Positions 26,652-37,474 are shown, numbered from the stretch's first letter. The stretch: 64,000 nucleotides of DNA from Mycobacterium triplex (GCF_000689255.1 NZ_HG964446.1:2346012-2410011), one strand, 5' to 3'. The notes: generated by a model not told the origin, from the sequence alone. Translations and numbers: made by a program.

Positions 26652-27505
26652 ACCAGGGCCTCGTCGGCCTGGCGTTCGCTGCCGGGTTGGTGGCCGCGGT
26701 GAATCCGTGCGGGTTCGCGATGCTGCCCGCCTACCTGCTGCTGGTGGTGCGCGGCCAGCGCGACACCGAACGCCCCGGCCCGCTTGCCGGCCTCGGGCGC
26801 GCGCTGGCCGCCACCACCGGCATGGCGCTCGGCTTCCTGACCGTGTTCGCGGTGTTCGCCGCGTTGACCATCTCGGCGGCCACGACCGTGCAGCGGTACC
26901 TGCCCTACGCCACCGTGGTGATCGGCATTGTGCTTGTCGCACTGGGGATTTGGCTGCTGTCGGGTCGGGAACTGACCGCGCTGACGCCCCGGGCGCTGGG
27001 GCCGCGGTGGGCGCCGACGCGACTGACAAGCATGTACGGCTACGGGATCAGCTACGCGATCGCCTCGCTGTCGTGCACCATCGGGCCGTTTCTGGCGGTC
27101 ACCGCGGCGGGCCTGCGCAGCGGGTCGGTCGTCATGGGCGTGTCGATCTATCTGGCCTATGTCGCGGGCCTGACCCTGGTCGTCGGCGTGCTCGCCGTCG
27201 CCGCCGCGACCGCGAGCTCGGCGCTGGCCGATCGGCTGCGGCGCATCCTGCCGTTCGTCAATCGGATCGGCGGCGCGCTGCTGGTGCTGGTCGGGCTGTA
27301 CGTGGGCTACTACGGCTGCTACGAATTGCGGCTGTTGAACACCGCGGCCGATCCCCGCGACGCGGTGATCGTCGCGGCCGGGCGGCTACAGGGCCTGCTG
27401 GCCGGCTGGGTGCACGAACACGGCGCCTGGCCGTGGCTGGTGGCCCTTTTGGCGCTGGTGGCCGCCGCGCTGGTAAGCGCCTGGCAGCGACGGGCGCGGC
27501 GTTGA
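26648..27505 (+). CDS. CcdA/DsbD-like thiol-disulfide membrane protein
   Basis: A 285-residue polytopic membrane protein, the counterpart of Rv2877c. It begins GLAFAAGLVAAVNPCGFAMLPAYLL, the first transmembrane segment with the redox Cys-Gly-Phe region of the CcdA/DsbD family. The partner cysteine lies in AIASLSCTIGPFLAVTAAG. Seven to eight hydrophobic segments follow. Such proteins carry reducing equivalents across the membrane to thioredoxin-like partners, here most likely the Mpt53-like protein whose stop overlaps its GTG start. Confidence 0.9.
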   Translation: MNQGLVGLAFAAGLVAAVNPCGFAMLPAYLLLVVRGQRDTERPGPLAGLGRALAATTGMALGFLTVFAVFAALTISAATTVQRYLPYATVVIGIVLVALGIWLLSGRELTALTPRALGPRWAPTRLTSMYGYGISYAIASLSCTIGPFLAVTAAGLRSGSVVMGVSIYLAYVAGLTLVVGVLAVAAATASSALADRLRRILPFVNRIGGALLVLVGLYVGYYGCYELRLLNTAADPRDAVIVAAGRLQGLLAGWVHEHGAWPWLVALLALVAAALVSAWQRRARR

Positions 27506-27519
27506 GCGGCCGCTGAGCG

Positions 27520-27774
27520 CTAGCGGATCGAGCCGCGCCGGCGGCCCCACATGTCGCGGATCAGGATGACCAGCGCCAGGACGGCGAACCCGATCAGGAA
27601 GTTGTCCTCGACGTGGCCGACGTGATTGCCGCGCAGCATCGCCAGCAGGAACAGGACGGCGAAAATGCCGAAGCCGTGCCAGGTGCGGACGTTGATCTTG
27701 CTCCACCCCCACGCGGCGGATGGCACCTCGGCCGGGTCGACGCCGTTGTAGTGCTCCACCTCGGTACTGGCCAC
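27520..27774 (-). CDS. Small DUF2631 membrane protein (Rv2876-like)
   Basis: An 84-residue protein with two transmembrane segments (about residues 36-48 and 59-75: [13 protein letters not shown] and [14 protein letters not shown]). It carries [25 protein letters not shown] at the N-terminus, which identifies the DUF2631 family as in Rv2876. The function is unknown. It starts at GTG and is convergent with the CcdA-like gene, its stop lying 14 bases past that gene's stop. It is divergent from dxr, 116 bases away. Confidence 0.85.
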   Translation of the reverse strand: MASTEVEHYNGVDPAEVPSAAWGWSKINVRTWHGFGIFAVLFLLAMLRGNHVGHVEDNFLIGFAVLALVILIRDMWGRRRGSIR

Positions 27775-27890
27775 GGCGATTCCCTTCGGATCGGATCGTC
27801 TTTTCGATCACAGATTCTGGCACACGCCGCGACGGGTCGGCACGGCTGCGGCCATGGCCCGCGGCGCCCACCGGGCGGCACAATGGGTGG

Positions 27891-29078
27891 GTGAGTTCCC
27901 CGAGGACCGAAGCGGCCGCCGACGGCCCCATCCGCGTGCTGGTGTTGGGCAGCACCGGCTCCATCGGCACCCAGGCGCTGGAGGTCATCGCCGCCAACCC
28001 GGACCGCTTCGAGGTGGTCGGGCTGGCGGCCGGCGGGTCGAACCCGGACATCTTGGCCCGTCAGCGCGCCGAGACCGGGGTGACCAACATCGCCGTCGCC
28101 GACGAGCGCGCCGCCGCGGCGCTGCAAGACGTGGCCTTCTGCGGCCCCGAAGCGGTCACCCGGCTGGTCGAGGAGACCGAGGCCGACGTCGTCCTCAACG
28201 CGCTGGTCGGGGCGCTGGGCCTGCGGCCCACCCTGGCGGCCCTGCACTCGGGCGCCCGGCTGGCGCTGGCCAACAAGGAATCGTTGATCGCCGGCGGTCC
28301 GCTGGTCCTGGCGGCGGCGCGGCCGGGGCAGATCGTGCCGGTGGACTCCGAGCACTCCGCGCTGGCCCAGTGCCTGCGCGGTGGCGATCCCGACGAGGTC
28401 GCCAAGCTGGTGCTGACCGCGTCGGGCGGACCGTTTCGCGGCTGGGCCGCCGCCGACCTCGAGGGCGTCACACCCGACCAGGCCGGCGCGCATCCGACCT
28501 GGTCGATGGGCCCGATGAACACCCTGAACTCGGCCTCGCTGGTGAACAAGGGCCTCGAGCTCATCGAAACCCATCTGCTGTTCGGCGTGCCCTACGACCG
28601 CATCGAGGTCGTCGTGCACCCCCAGTCGATTGTTCATTCAATGGTCACGTTCATCGACGGCTCCACGATCGCCCAGGCCAGCCCCCCGGACATGAAGCTG
28701 CCCATCTCGCTGGCGCTGGGCTGGCCGCGGCGGGTGCCGGGGGCAGCCGCGCATTGCGACTTCACCACCGCCTCTAGCTGGGAATTCGAGCCGCTGGACA
28801 GCGACGTTTTCCCGGCCGTCGAGCTGGCCCGGCACGCCGGTGAGACCGGCGGCTGCATGACCGCGGTCTACAACGCCGCCAATGAAGAAGCCGCGGCGGC
28901 CTTCCTGGAGGGCCGCATCGGCTTTGCGGCCATCGTCAGAACAATCGCCGACGTGCTGAGTGCCGCCGACCAATGGGCCGTAACACCGGCTAACGTGGAT
29001 GAGGTACTAGACGCGCAGCGCTGGGCGCGGGAGCGAGCGCAGCGCGCGGTCGCCACCATGGTCTTAGAGAGGTCCTAG
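27891..29078 (+). CDS. dxr: 1-deoxy-D-xylulose 5-phosphate reductoisomerase
   Basis: A 395-residue DXP reductoisomerase, the counterpart of Rv2870c. It catalyses the first committed step of the MEP isoprenoid pathway with NADPH. Landmarks are the Rossmann [35 protein letters not shown] with the metal-binding acidic residues, and [15 protein letters not shown]. The GTG at 27891 is chosen because the extended frame upstream (back to 27720) overlaps the divergent DUF2631 gene. It heads the dxr-rip1-ispG run, two of whose genes are in the MEP pathway. Confidence 0.95.
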   Translation: MSSPRTEAAADGPIRVLVLGSTGSIGTQALEVIAANPDRFEVVGLAAGGSNPDILARQRAETGVTNIAVADERAAAALQDVAFCGPEAVTRLVEETEADVVLNALVGALGLRPTLAALHSGARLALANKESLIAGGPLVLAAARPGQIVPVDSEHSALAQCLRGGDPDEVAKLVLTASGGPFRGWAAADLEGVTPDQAGAHPTWSMGPMNTLNSASLVNKGLELIETHLLFGVPYDRIEVVVHPQSIVHSMVTFIDGSTIAQASPPDMKLPISLALGWPRRVPGAAAHCDFTTASSWEFEPLDSDVFPAVELARHAGETGGCMTAVYNAANEEAAAAFLEGRIGFAAIVRTIADVLSAADQWAVTPANVDEVLDAQRWARERAQRAVATMVLERS

Positions 29079-29084
29079 CGGCTG

Positions 29085-30299
29085 ATGATGTTCGCAATCG
29101 GCATTGTGCTCTTCGCGCTGGCCATCCTGATCTCGGTGGCTCTGCACGAGTGCGGCCACATGTGGGTGGCGCGTGCCACCGGCATGAAGGTGCGCCGCTA
29201 TTTCGTCGGCTTCGGCCCCACGCTGTGGTCGACCCGTCGCGGTGAGACCGAGTACGGCGTCAAGGCCGTGCCGCTGGGCGGCTTCTGCGACATCGCCGGG
29301 ATGACCCCGGTCGAGGACCTGGCCCCCGACGAGACCGACCGGGCCATGTACAAGCAGACGACGTGGAAGCGGGTCGCGGTGCTGTTCGCCGGCCCGGGCA
29401 TGAACTTCATCATCTGCGTGGCCCTGATCTACGTGATCGCGCTGATCTGGGGTTTGCCCAACCTGCACCCGCCCACCCAGGCGATCGTCGGCGAAACCGC
29501 TTGTATCGCACCGGAAGTCGCACCGGGCAAGATCGGGGATTGCACGGGTCCCGGACCGGCCGCGCTGGCCGGCATCCGCCCCGGCGACGTCGTCGTCAAG
29601 GTCGGCGACACCAAGGTGTCCACCTTCGACGACATGGCCGCCGCGATCCGCAAGCTGCACGGCACCGTCCCGGTCGTCGTCGAGCGCGACGGCACCCCGA
29701 TCACCGCCTACGTCGACATCACCCAAACGCAGCGGTACCTGAACAACGGGCCGGACGGTAAGCCGGCCGCCTCGACCGTCGGCGCGATGGGCGTCGGCGC
29801 CGTCAAAGTCGCGCCCGCGCACTACGGTGTGCTCGGCGCCATCCCCGCCACCTTCGCGTTCACCGGCGACCTGACCGCCGAGGTGGGCAAGGCGCTGGTC
29901 GCGATCCCGACGAAGGTCGGCGCGCTGGTGCACGCGATCGGCGGCGGGCAGCGCGACCCGCAGACCCCGATGAGCGTCGTCGGGGCCAGCATCATCGGCG
30001 GCGACACCGTCGACCACGGGTTGTGGGTGGCGTTCTGGTTCTTTTTGGCGCAGCTGAACCTGATCCTGGGCGCGATCAACCTGTTGCCGCTGCTGCCGTT
30101 CGACGGCGGCCATATCGCCGTCGCGGTGTACGAGAAGATCCGCAACCTGATCCGGTCGGCCCGCGGCATGGTGGCCGCGGCGCCGGTGAACTACCTCAAA
30201 CTGATGCCGGCGACCTATGTGGTCTTGGTGTTCGTGGTCGGCTACATGCTGTTGACCGTGACCGCCGACCTGGTCAACCCGATCAGGCTCTTTCAGTAA
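29085..30299 (+). CDS. rip1: Site-2 protease Rip1 (intramembrane zinc metalloprotease)
   Basis: A 404-residue membrane protease, the counterpart of Rv2869c. It cleaves anti-sigma factors and other membrane proteins in the bilayer. The zinc site is ALHECGHMW (HExxH) in TM1 and the third ligand is in [11 protein letters not shown] near residue 340. A PDZ-like domain lies between TM2 and TM3 around residues 145-225 ([19 protein letters not shown]). It starts 6 bases after dxr, and the ispG GTG follows 20 bases after its stop, so the three are likely cotranscribed. Confidence 0.95.
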   Translation: MMFAIGIVLFALAILISVALHECGHMWVARATGMKVRRYFVGFGPTLWSTRRGETEYGVKAVPLGGFCDIAGMTPVEDLAPDETDRAMYKQTTWKRVAVLFAGPGMNFIICVALIYVIALIWGLPNLHPPTQAIVGETACIAPEVAPGKIGDCTGPGPAALAGIRPGDVVVKVGDTKVSTFDDMAAAIRKLHGTVPVVVERDGTPITAYVDITQTQRYLNNGPDGKPAASTVGAMGVGAVKVAPAHYGVLGAIPATFAFTGDLTAEVGKALVAIPTKVGALVHAIGGGQRDPQTPMSVVGASIIGGDTVDHGLWVAFWFFLAQLNLILGAINLLPLLPFDGGHIAVAVYEKIRNLIRSARGMVAAAPVNYLKLMPATYVVLVFVVGYMLLTVTADLVNPIRLFQ

Positions 30300-30319
30300 C
30301 AACCGAAGGAATCCGAACA

Positions 30320-31480
30320 GTGGACATCGGCCTGGGCATGCCGGAACCGCCGGCGCCCACGCTTGCGCCCCGGCGTAAGACGCGCCAATTGATGGTCCGC
30401 GACGTCGGGGTCGGCAGCGATTCCCCGATTTCGGTGCAGTCGATGTGCACCACCAAGACGCACGACGTCAACACCACGCTGCAGCAGATCGCCGAGCTGA
30501 CGGCCGCCGGCTGCGACATCGTCCGGGTGGCCTGCCCGCGTCAGGAGGATGCCGACGCACTGGCCGAGATCGCCCGGCACAGCCAGATCCCGGTGATCGC
30601 CGACATCCACTTCCAGCCGAAGTACATCTTCGCCGCGATCGACGCGGGATGTGCTGCGGTGCGGGTCAATCCGGGCAACATTAAGGAGTTCGACGGCCGG
30701 GTCGGCGAGGTCGCCAAGGCGGCCGGCGCGGCCGGCATCCCGATCCGCATCGGCGTCAACGCCGGCTCGCTGGACAAGCGGTTCATGGAGCGCTACGGCA
30801 AGGCCACGCCCGAGGCGCTGGTCGAGTCGGCGCTGTGGGAGGCCTCGCTGTTCGAGGAGCACGGCTTTTCCGACATCAAGATCAGCGTCAAGCACAACGA
30901 CCCCGTCGTGATGGTCGCCGCCTATGAGCAGCTGGCCGCGGCGTGCGACTACCCGCTGCATCTGGGCGTCACCGAGGCCGGGCCGGCCTTCCAGGGCACC
31001 ATCAAGTCGGCGGTGGCTTTCGGTGCCCTGCTGAGCCGGGGCATCGGCGACACCATCCGGGTGTCCCTGTCGGCGCCGCCGGTCGAGGAAGTCAAGGTCG
31101 GCATTCAGATTCTCGAGTCGCTGAACCTGCGGCCGCGCGGGCTGGAGATCGTCTCGTGCCCGTCCTGCGGTCGCGCCCAGGTCGACGTCTACACCCTGGC
31201 CAACGCTGTCTCCGCGGGACTGGACGGGCTCGATGTGCCGCTGCGGGTCGCCGTGATGGGCTGCGTCGTCAACGGTCCGGGAGAGGCCCGCGAAGCCGAC
31301 CTCGGTGTCGCCTCCGGAAATGGCAAGGGGCAGATATTCGTTCGCGGCGAGGTGATCAAGACCGTTCCGGAGGCCCAGATCGTCGAAACGCTGATCGAAG
31401 AGGCCATGCGGTTGGCCTCCGAATCCGGTAACGGTCCTGACGCAACAGCGAGCGGTTCGCCAATTGTGACCGTAAGCTGA
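30320..31480 (+). CDS. ispG: 4-hydroxy-3-methylbut-2-enyl diphosphate synthase (flavodoxin)
   Basis: A 386-residue IspG (GcpE), the counterpart of Rv2868c. It converts MEcPP to HMBPP in the MEP pathway with a 4Fe-4S cluster. The substrate barrel has [12 protein letters not shown] and VRVNPGNI. The cluster ligands are in [12 protein letters not shown] and [12 protein letters not shown]. The GTG at 30320 has GAAGGA upstream; the open frame continues further into rip1, which is not coding. It shares a transcript with dxr and rip1 by position. Confidence 0.95.
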   Translation: MDIGLGMPEPPAPTLAPRRKTRQLMVRDVGVGSDSPISVQSMCTTKTHDVNTTLQQIAELTAAGCDIVRVACPRQEDADALAEIARHSQIPVIADIHFQPKYIFAAIDAGCAAVRVNPGNIKEFDGRVGEVAKAAGAAGIPIRIGVNAGSLDKRFMERYGKATPEALVESALWEASLFEEHGFSDIKISVKHNDPVVMVAAYEQLAAACDYPLHLGVTEAGPAFQGTIKSAVAFGALLSRGIGDTIRVSLSAPPVEEVKVGIQILESLNLRPRGLEIVSCPSCGRAQVDVYTLANAVSAGLDGLDVPLRVAVMGCVVNGPGEAREADLGVASGNGKGQIFVRGEVIKTVPEAQIVETLIEEAMRLASESGNGPDATASGSPIVTVS

Positions 31481-31536
31481 TAAGACCAGTTCTCTCTTAC
31501 TGGCCCCTTCAGTTCGCACCACAGAGAGTTCGCCAG

Positions 31537-32391
31537 ATGTCGGCTCCACCCCTGTTTCGCCTGGTCGGCGACAGACGGGTGTCCGTGGTGCGCGACGCGG
31601 CCGCGGCGTGGCGGGTCCTCGACGAGGACCCGATCGGGTCCTGCATGGTCGCCTCTCGGGTCGCCGATCACGGCATCGATCCCGGCGCGATCGGCGGCGA
31701 GCTGTGGACCCGCCGCGGCGCGGACGAGTCGCTGTGCTTCGCCGGTGCCAACCTGATCCCGCTGCGCGGGCTGCCGGCCGACCTGAACGCGTTTGCCGAC
31801 GAGGCGATGAGCGGGACCCGTCGCTGTTCGTCGCTGGTGGGCCGGGCCAGCCTGGTGCTGCCGATGTGGGAAAGGCTCGAAACGGCCTGGGGCCCGGCGC
31901 GTGACGTGCGCGAACGTCAGCCGCTGATGGCGCTGGCCAAACACCCGATGTGTGAGCTCGATCCCGAGGTGCGCCAGGTGCGCCCCGAGGAGCTGGACGC
32001 CTACCTGGTGGCCGCGGTCGACATGTTCATCGGCGAGGTCGGCATCGACCCGCGGCTCGGCGACGGCGGTCGCGGCTACCGCCGCCGGGTGGCCAGCCTG
32101 ATCGCGGCCGGGCGGGCCTGGGCCCGGTTCGAGCAGGGGCAGGTCGTCTTCAAGGCCGAGGTCGGGTCGCAATCGCCCGCGGTCGGCCAGATCCAGGGCG
32201 TTTGGGTGCACCCGGAGTGGCGCGGGATGGGGCTCGGGGCGCGGGGCACCGCGATGCTGGCCGCCGTGATCGTGGGCAGCGGGCGTATCGCCAGCCTGTA
32301 CGTGAACGATTTCAACGAGGTGGCCCGGGCCGCCTACGCGCGGGTGGGCTTCGCCGAGGTCGGCACCTTCGCCACCGTCCTGCTCGACTAG
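31537..32391 (+). CDS. GNAT family acetyltransferase (Rv2867c-like)
   Basis: A 284-residue protein with an N-terminal DUF4081-type domain (residues 1-140) and a C-terminal GNAT fold. The acetyl-CoA loop is visible as VWVHPEWRGMGLGARGTAML, near residue 230. It corresponds to Rv2867c in position and length. The acceptor substrate is unknown. It stands 56 bases after ispG in the same direction. M. tuberculosis has the relFG toxin-antitoxin genes right after this gene; they are absent here. Confidence 0.87.
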   Translation: MSAPPLFRLVGDRRVSVVRDAAAAWRVLDEDPIGSCMVASRVADHGIDPGAIGGELWTRRGADESLCFAGANLIPLRGLPADLNAFADEAMSGTRRCSSLVGRASLVLPMWERLETAWGPARDVRERQPLMALAKHPMCELDPEVRQVRPEELDAYLVAAVDMFIGEVGIDPRLGDGGRGYRRRVASLIAAGRAWARFEQGQVVFKAEVGSQSPAVGQIQGVWVHPEWRGMGLGARGTAMLAAVIVGSGRIASLYVNDFNEVARAAYARVGFAEVGTFATVLLD

Positions 32392-32530
32392 CGGTACCTA
32401 TCGGCCACCACTCGCGAGCGCCCGGCCGGCCGGGCATTCGGCATATCGGAAGCCCTACTGCGCCACATCACGGTTGGGTCTCGGTGTGTCGCCCCCGCAC
32501 TCCAGGCCGCAGTTCTTAACATCAGCAACG

Positions 32531-34360
32531 ATGGTCACAAAAACCTCATCAGTATCAGTTGTTTCGGCTGCCGGGACCCTGCTGCTCGTCGCCGCCACCG
32601 CGCTGTCCGGATGCACGCCGCGGCCCGACGGTCCGGGCCCCGCCGCGGAGAAGTTCTTCCGCGCCCTGGCCGTCGGTGACACCGCGACGGCCGCCCAACT
32701 CAGCGACAACCCCAACGACGCCCGCGAAGCGCTCAACGCGGCCTGGGCCGGGTTGCAGGCGACCCACCTGGACGCGCAGATCCTCGGCTCCAAGTACGCC
32801 GAGGACACCGGCACGGTCAACTATCGGTTCAGCTGGCATCTGCCGAAGAATCGGGTGTGGAGCTATGACGGCCAGCTGAAGATGGCCCGCGACGAGGGGC
32901 GCTGGGAGGTCCGATGGACGCCCGGCGGCCTGCATCCCAAGCTGGGCGAGCATCAGACCTTCGCGTTGCGGGCCGACGCCCCCCGGCGCGCCTCGGTGAA
33001 CGAACTCGGTGGCAGCGATGTGCTGGCGCCGGGCTACCGCTACCACTACACGCTGGACGCCACCAAAGCCGGACCGCCGCAGTCGCTGAGCTTCACCACC
33101 CACTCGATCGTCGACGTGCTGCGGCCGTTCAACGACACGCTGACCGACCCGCAGCTGCTGGCCGAGCGGGCCAGCTCGACGCCCGACCAGGTGGACCTGG
33201 GCGTCACGCTGCTGCCGGCCGACAACGACAAGGTGTTTCCCATCATCGGCAGACTGCCCGGCATCGTGGTCACTCCCCAGGCCGACATGCTGCCGACCGA
33301 CCCGCATTTCGCGCCCGCCGTCATCAGCGAAGTCAAGAAGGCCGTGATCGACCAACTCGACGGTCAGGCCGGCTGGCGAGTGGTCAGCGTCAACCAGAAC
33401 AACGTCGACGTCGCGGTGCTGCACGAGGTCGAGGGGGCGCCGGCCCCGTCGGTGTCGATCACCCTGGACCGGGTGGTGCAGAACGCCGCGCAGCGCGCGG
33501 TGGACAACAAGGGCGGCAAGGCGATGATCGTCGCGATCAAGCCGTCGACGGGGGAGATCCTCGCGATCGCCCAGAACGGCGCGGCCGACGCCGACGGGCT
33601 GCCCGCCACCAACGGCCTGTTTCCGCCCGGGTCGACGTTCAAGATGATCACCGCCGGCGCGGCCGTCGACCGCGACATGGCCACGCCGAACTCGATGGTC
33701 GGGTGCCCGGGCCATATCGACATCGGGCACCGCACGGTGCCGAACTACGGCGGCTTCGACCTCGGCGTGGTGTCGATGTCACGCGCGTTCGCCAGTTCGT
33801 GCAACACCACGTTTGCCGAGCTGAGCAGCAAGATGCCGCCCCGGGGTTTGACGCAGACGGCGTCCCAGTACGGGATCGGGCTCGACTACACGGTCGACGG
33901 CATCACCACGGTGACCGGGTCGGTGCCGCCGACGGTCGACCTGGCCGAGCGCACCGAAGACGGCTTCGGCCAGGGCCGGGTGCTGGCCAGTCCGTTCGGC
34001 ATGGCCCTGGTGGCGGCCACCGTCGCCGCCGGGAAAACGCCTGTGCCGCAACTGATTGCGGGCCATCCGACGACGGTCGAGGGCGATAGCACCCCGATCA
34101 GCCCGAAGATGATCGACGCGCTGCGGCCGATGATGCGGCTGGTGGTGACCAACGGGACCGCCAAGGAGATCAACGGCTGCGGCGAGATCTACGGGAAAAC
34201 CGGGGAGGCGGAGTTCCCCGGCGGGTCGCACTCCTGGTTCGCCGGATACCGCGGCGATCTGGCCTTCGCGGCGCTGATCGTCGGGGGTGGCAGCTCGGAG
34301 TGGGCGGTCCGGATGACCAAATTCATGTTCGAGTCGATGCCGCCCGGTTATCTGGCCTGA
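32531..34360 (+). CDS. Penicillin-binding lipoprotein (PBPlipo)
   Basis: A 609-residue class B PBP-like lipoprotein, the counterpart of Rv2864c. The lipobox LSGC places the lipid on Cys28. An NTF2-like MecA-N domain covers about residues 35-150, then a dimerisation domain, then the transpeptidase. The active-site motifs are PGSTFKM (SxxK), SSCNTTF (SxN) and YGKTGEAE (KTG), so it looks catalytically intact. Its relatives affect septal wall synthesis and beta-lactam susceptibility. The ATG at 32531 begins the signal sequence; the frame is open 19 codons further. Confidence 0.92.
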   Translation: MVTKTSSVSVVSAAGTLLLVAATALSGCTPRPDGPGPAAEKFFRALAVGDTATAAQLSDNPNDAREALNAAWAGLQATHLDAQILGSKYAEDTGTVNYRFSWHLPKNRVWSYDGQLKMARDEGRWEVRWTPGGLHPKLGEHQTFALRADAPRRASVNELGGSDVLAPGYRYHYTLDATKAGPPQSLSFTTHSIVDVLRPFNDTLTDPQLLAERASSTPDQVDLGVTLLPADNDKVFPIIGRLPGIVVTPQADMLPTDPHFAPAVISEVKKAVIDQLDGQAGWRVVSVNQNNVDVAVLHEVEGAPAPSVSITLDRVVQNAAQRAVDNKGGKAMIVAIKPSTGEILAIAQNGAADADGLPATNGLFPPGSTFKMITAGAAVDRDMATPNSMVGCPGHIDIGHRTVPNYGGFDLGVVSMSRAFASSCNTTFAELSSKMPPRGLTQTASQYGIGLDYTVDGITTVTGSVPPTVDLAERTEDGFGQGRVLASPFGMALVAATVAAGKTPVPQLIAGHPTTVEGDSTPISPKMIDALRPMMRLVVTNGTAKEINGCGEIYGKTGEAEFPGGSHSWFAGYRGDLAFAALIVGGGSSEWAVRMTKFMFESMPPGYLA

Positions 34361-34393
34361 AGCGCCGGGCCGCGACAGCGGTAAATTGCGAAC

Positions 34394-34978
34394 ATGACGG
34401 ATACCGGCGGGGACATGGTGACGTTGCGCGTGTCCGACGCGGACCGCAACGGAACGATGCGCCGACTGCACAACGCGGTTGCGCTCGGGCTGATCGATAT
34501 CGACGAGTTCGAGCAGCGCTCGTCGCGGGTGTCCTACGCGCGCACCCAGGGCGAGCTGGACGGCCTGGTCGGAGACCTGCCCGGGCCCGGCGCGATCGTC
34601 ACCTCGGCGGCCGACCGGGTCGAACTGCGCGGCTGGGCCGGCTCGCTGCGACGGCACGGCGAATGGACGGTGCCCACCCGGTTAGCGCTGGTACGCCGGC
34701 TGGGATCGGTCAAACTCGAGCTCACCAAGGCCCGTTTCGCCGGGCCGGTGGTGGTTGTCGAGCTCGATGTCCGGTTCGGCTCGGTCGACATCTGGCTACC
34801 CGATGGCGCCAGCGCCTCGATCGACGATGTCGAGGTCTACGGTGGCAGTGCGCGCGACCGGCGCAAGGATGCCCCCGGCGAGGGCAGGCCGCATGTGGTG
34901 CTGACCGGGCGGGTGGTGTGCGGTTCGGTGACGATCCGGGGACCGCGCCGCTCGCTGCTGCGTCGCCGCGGAGCCTGA
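34394..34978 (+). CDS. DUF1707 domain protein
   Basis: A 194-residue protein. The N-terminal 55 residues (LRVSDADRNGTMRRLHNAVALGLIDIDEFEQR) are the DUF1707 domain, a SHOCT-like helical module common in actinobacteria. The second half is a beta-rich domain without transmembrane segments (ELDVRFGSVDIWLPDGASASI, VLTGRVVCGSVTIRGP), like the LiaF-type cell-wall-active antibiotic response domain. The function is unknown. It follows the PBP by 33 bases, so a role in envelope stress is possible but unproven. Confidence 0.8.
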   Translation: MTDTGGDMVTLRVSDADRNGTMRRLHNAVALGLIDIDEFEQRSSRVSYARTQGELDGLVGDLPGPGAIVTSAADRVELRGWAGSLRRHGEWTVPTRLALVRRLGSVKLELTKARFAGPVVVVELDVRFGSVDIWLPDGASASIDDVEVYGGSARDRRKDAPGEGRPHVVLTGRVVCGSVTIRGPRRSLLRRRGA

Positions 34979-34984
34979 CGGCCT

Positions 34985-35001
34985 CGAGTGTGCGGCACTC
35001 G
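34985..35001. terminator. Short hairpin after DUF1707 gene carrying a GAGTGTGC word
   Basis: CGAGTG (34985-34990) pairs with CACTCG (34996-35001) around a 5-base loop. It lies 6 bases after the stop. The CGAGTGTGC word resembles the TGAGTGTGC repeats near 13.9-14.05 kb. It may be a weak terminator. Confidence 0.4.
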
Positions 35002-35044
35002 CTACGGCCGACGTGGGCGCGCGGCCTGCGATTAAGCTAGTGGG

Positions 35045-35902
35045 ATGCCTGTTCGCACCGCGCTTTCGCCCGGCGTGTTGTCCCCGACTCTGCCGGTGCC
35101 CAACCGCATCCCGCGCCCCGAGTACGCCTGGAAGCCGACGGCCAAGGAGGGCACCGAGCCGTGGGTGCAGACACCCGAGGTGATCGAGAAGATGCGCGTC
35201 GCGGGCCGGATCGCGGCCGCCGCGCTGCAGGAGGCGGGCAAGGCCGTCGCCCCCGGCGTCACGACCGACCAACTCGACCGCATCGCCCACGAATACATGG
35301 TCGACAACGGCGCCTACCCCTCGACGCTGGGCTACAAGGGCTACCCGAAGTCGTGCTGCACGTCGCTCAACGAGGTGATCTGCCACGGCATCCCCGACTC
35401 GACGGTGGTCGAGGACGGCGACATCGTCAACATCGACGTCACCGCCTACATCGACGGCGTGCACGGTGACACCAATGCGACGTTTTTGGCCGGCGATGTG
35501 TCCGAGGAACACCGGCTGCTCGTCGAGCGGACCCGGGAGGCGACGATGCGGGCGATCAACGCCGTCAAACCCGGGCGCGCGCTGTCCGTCGTCGGCCGTG
35601 TTATCGAGGCATACGCGAATCGGTTCGGGTACAACGTAGTTCGCGACTTCACCGGACACGGAATCGGCACCACCTTCCACAACGGACTGGTCGTGCTGCA
35701 CTACGACCAACCATCGGTCACCACCGAGATTCAGCCGGGCATGACGTTCACCATCGAGCCGATGATCAATCTCGGCGCGCTGGACTACGAGATCTGGGAC
35801 GACGGCTGGACCGTGGTCACCAAGGACCGCAAGTGGACCGCGCAGTTCGAGCACACCCTGCTGGTCACCGACACCGGCGCCGAGATCCTCACCCTGCCGT
35901 GA
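35045..35902 (+). CDS. map: Methionine aminopeptidase type I
   Basis: A 285-residue methionine aminopeptidase with an N-terminal extension of about 40 residues that includes a proline-rich PxxP stretch, as in MapB (Rv2861c). The metal ligands appear in order: Asp in [12 protein letters not shown], Asp in [10 protein letters not shown], His in GHGIGTTFH, Glu in FTIEPMI and Glu in AQFEHTLLV. It removes N-terminal Met in the cytosol. cobQ begins 4 bases after its stop, an unusual neighbour compared with M. tuberculosis, where glnA4 follows. Confidence 0.95.
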   Translation: MPVRTALSPGVLSPTLPVPNRIPRPEYAWKPTAKEGTEPWVQTPEVIEKMRVAGRIAAAALQEAGKAVAPGVTTDQLDRIAHEYMVDNGAYPSTLGYKGYPKSCCTSLNEVICHGIPDSTVVEDGDIVNIDVTAYIDGVHGDTNATFLAGDVSEEHRLLVERTREATMRAINAVKPGRALSVVGRVIEAYANRFGYNVVRDFTGHGIGTTFHNGLVVLHYDQPSVTTEIQPGMTFTIEPMINLGALDYEIWDDGWTVVTKDRKWTAQFEHTLLVTDTGAEILTLP

Positions 35903-35906
35903 ACCC

Positions 35907-37406
35907 TTGAACGGCGCTCTGCTGGTCGCGGGCACCAGCTCCGATGCCGGGAAATCGGTGCTCGTCGCGGGCTTGTGCCGGTTGCTGGCCCGCGACGGCG
36001 TCCGCGTCGCGCCCTTCAAGGCGCAGAACATGTCGAACAATTCCGCGGTCACCGTCGAGGGCGGCGAAATCGGCCGGGCTCAGGCGATCCAGGCCCGCGC
36101 GGCGGGACTGGAGCCCAGTGTGCGGTTCAACCCGATCCTGCTCAAGCCGGGCAGCGACCGGACATCACAGCTGGTGATCCGGGGCCGCGTCGCCGACTCC
36201 GTCACCGCCGCGGGCTATTTCGAACATCGCGACCGGCTCGCGAAAGTCGTCGCCGACGAGTTGGCTTCGCTGCGTGACGAATTCGATGTGGTGATCTGTG
36301 AAGGCGCCGGATCGCCGGCCGAAATCAACCTGCGCGCCACGGATTTGGCCAACATGGGATTGGCCCGGGCCGCGAACCTGCCGGTCGTCCTGGTCGGCGA
36401 CATCGACCGCGGCGGCTTGCTGGCGCATCTGTTCGGCACCGTCGCGGTGCTCGAGGCGAGAGACCAGGCGCTGATCGCGGGCTTCATCGTCAACAAATTC
36501 CGCGGCGACCCCGCGCTGCTGGAACCCGGGCTGCGCCAACTTCTCGAGCTGACCGGCCGTCCCACCTACGGAGTGGTGCCCTACGCCGACGAACTCTGGC
36601 TGGACGCCGAGGACTCGCTGTCGGCGCTCGCACATTCCGTCGTCGGCCGGCCGGCGCCGCCGCGGGGCGGCGAGTGGTTGACGGTCGCCGCCGTGCGGCT
36701 GCCCCGGATCTCCAACTCGACCGACATCGAGGCGCTGGCCTGCGAGCCGGGCGTGCGGGTGCGCTGGATCAGCGACCCGGCCGACCTTGCCGACGCCGAC
36801 CTGGTGGTGATTCCGGGCAGCAAAGCGACCGTCGCCGACCTGCACTGGCTGCGCGAGCGCGGCCTGGCCGCCGCGATCGCCGAGCACGCAACGGCCGGCA
36901 AGCCGGTGCTGGGGATCTGCGGCGGTTTGCAGATGCTGTGCCGGCGTATCCAGGACACGGTGGAGTCCGGCAGCGGCGAAGTGGCCGGGCTCGGGCTGCT
37001 GGACGCCGACATCGTCTTCGGCGAGCACAAGACGTTGCGGCGCTGGCAGCACCCGCTGGCCGGCTACGAAATCCACCACGGGCAGGTCATCCGATGCGGC
37101 GAGGCGGCCTGGTTCGATGTCGATGCGCAGCCCCACGGCATCGCGCGCGGCGCGGTCTTCGGCACGCATTGGCACGGCCTGCTGGACAACGACGACTTCC
37201 GGCGGGCGTGGCTGAGCCGCGTGGCGGCTGCCGCCGGGCGGACGAAGTTCGTTGTCGCCGACGACACCGACGTCGCGGCGCGACGCGACGCGCAGCTGGA
37301 TGTGGCCGCCGAGTTGCTGGCGTCTCACCTCGATATCGACGCCGTCGTCGGCCTGCTCGACGGCCCGCCGCCGCGACCGCAGATCGCAAGCCGGCTGCGG
37401 CCGTAG
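35907..37406 (+). CDS. cobQ: Cobyric acid synthase CobQ
   Basis: A 499-residue glutamine-dependent amidotransferase that amidates adenosyl-cobyrinic acid a,c-diamide at four positions on the route to cobalamin. The N-terminal ATP-binding domain has [16 protein letters not shown] and [12 protein letters not shown]. The C-terminal class I glutaminase domain has the nucleophile Cys in [11 protein letters not shown] and the His in THWHGLLDN. It starts at TTG, 4 bases after map. The rest of the late cobalamin genes in this window (cobO, cobB, cysG) lie 13 kb away, so it is a separate insertion. Confidence 0.93.
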   Translation: MNGALLVAGTSSDAGKSVLVAGLCRLLARDGVRVAPFKAQNMSNNSAVTVEGGEIGRAQAIQARAAGLEPSVRFNPILLKPGSDRTSQLVIRGRVADSVTAAGYFEHRDRLAKVVADELASLRDEFDVVICEGAGSPAEINLRATDLANMGLARAANLPVVLVGDIDRGGLLAHLFGTVAVLEARDQALIAGFIVNKFRGDPALLEPGLRQLLELTGRPTYGVVPYADELWLDAEDSLSALAHSVVGRPAPPRGGEWLTVAAVRLPRISNSTDIEALACEPGVRVRWISDPADLADADLVVIPGSKATVADLHWLRERGLAAAIAEHATAGKPVLGICGGLQMLCRRIQDTVESGSGEVAGLGLLDADIVFGEHKTLRRWQHPLAGYEIHHGQVIRCGEAAWFDVDAQPHGIARGAVFGTHWHGLLDNDDFRRAWLSRVAAAAGRTKFVVADDTDVAARRDAQLDVAAELLASHLDIDAVVGLLDGPPPRPQIASRLRP

Positions 37407-37448
37407 GTCCGCCGGCTCGTGGGGGCGGCGGGAGAAACCTCGCGCGGT

Positions 37449-37460
37449 GCCAATATTGGC
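37449..37460. promoter_or_regulatory. Perfect 12-bp palindrome GCCAATATTGGC
   Basis: GCCAATATTGGC is fully self-complementary and lies 15 bases upstream of the GTG of the hydrolase-like gene. It is AT-centred in GC-rich DNA. It fits a dimeric repressor site, but no regulator is adjacent. Confidence 0.45.
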
Positions 37461-37474
37461 TGTAGCGTGCGTAA

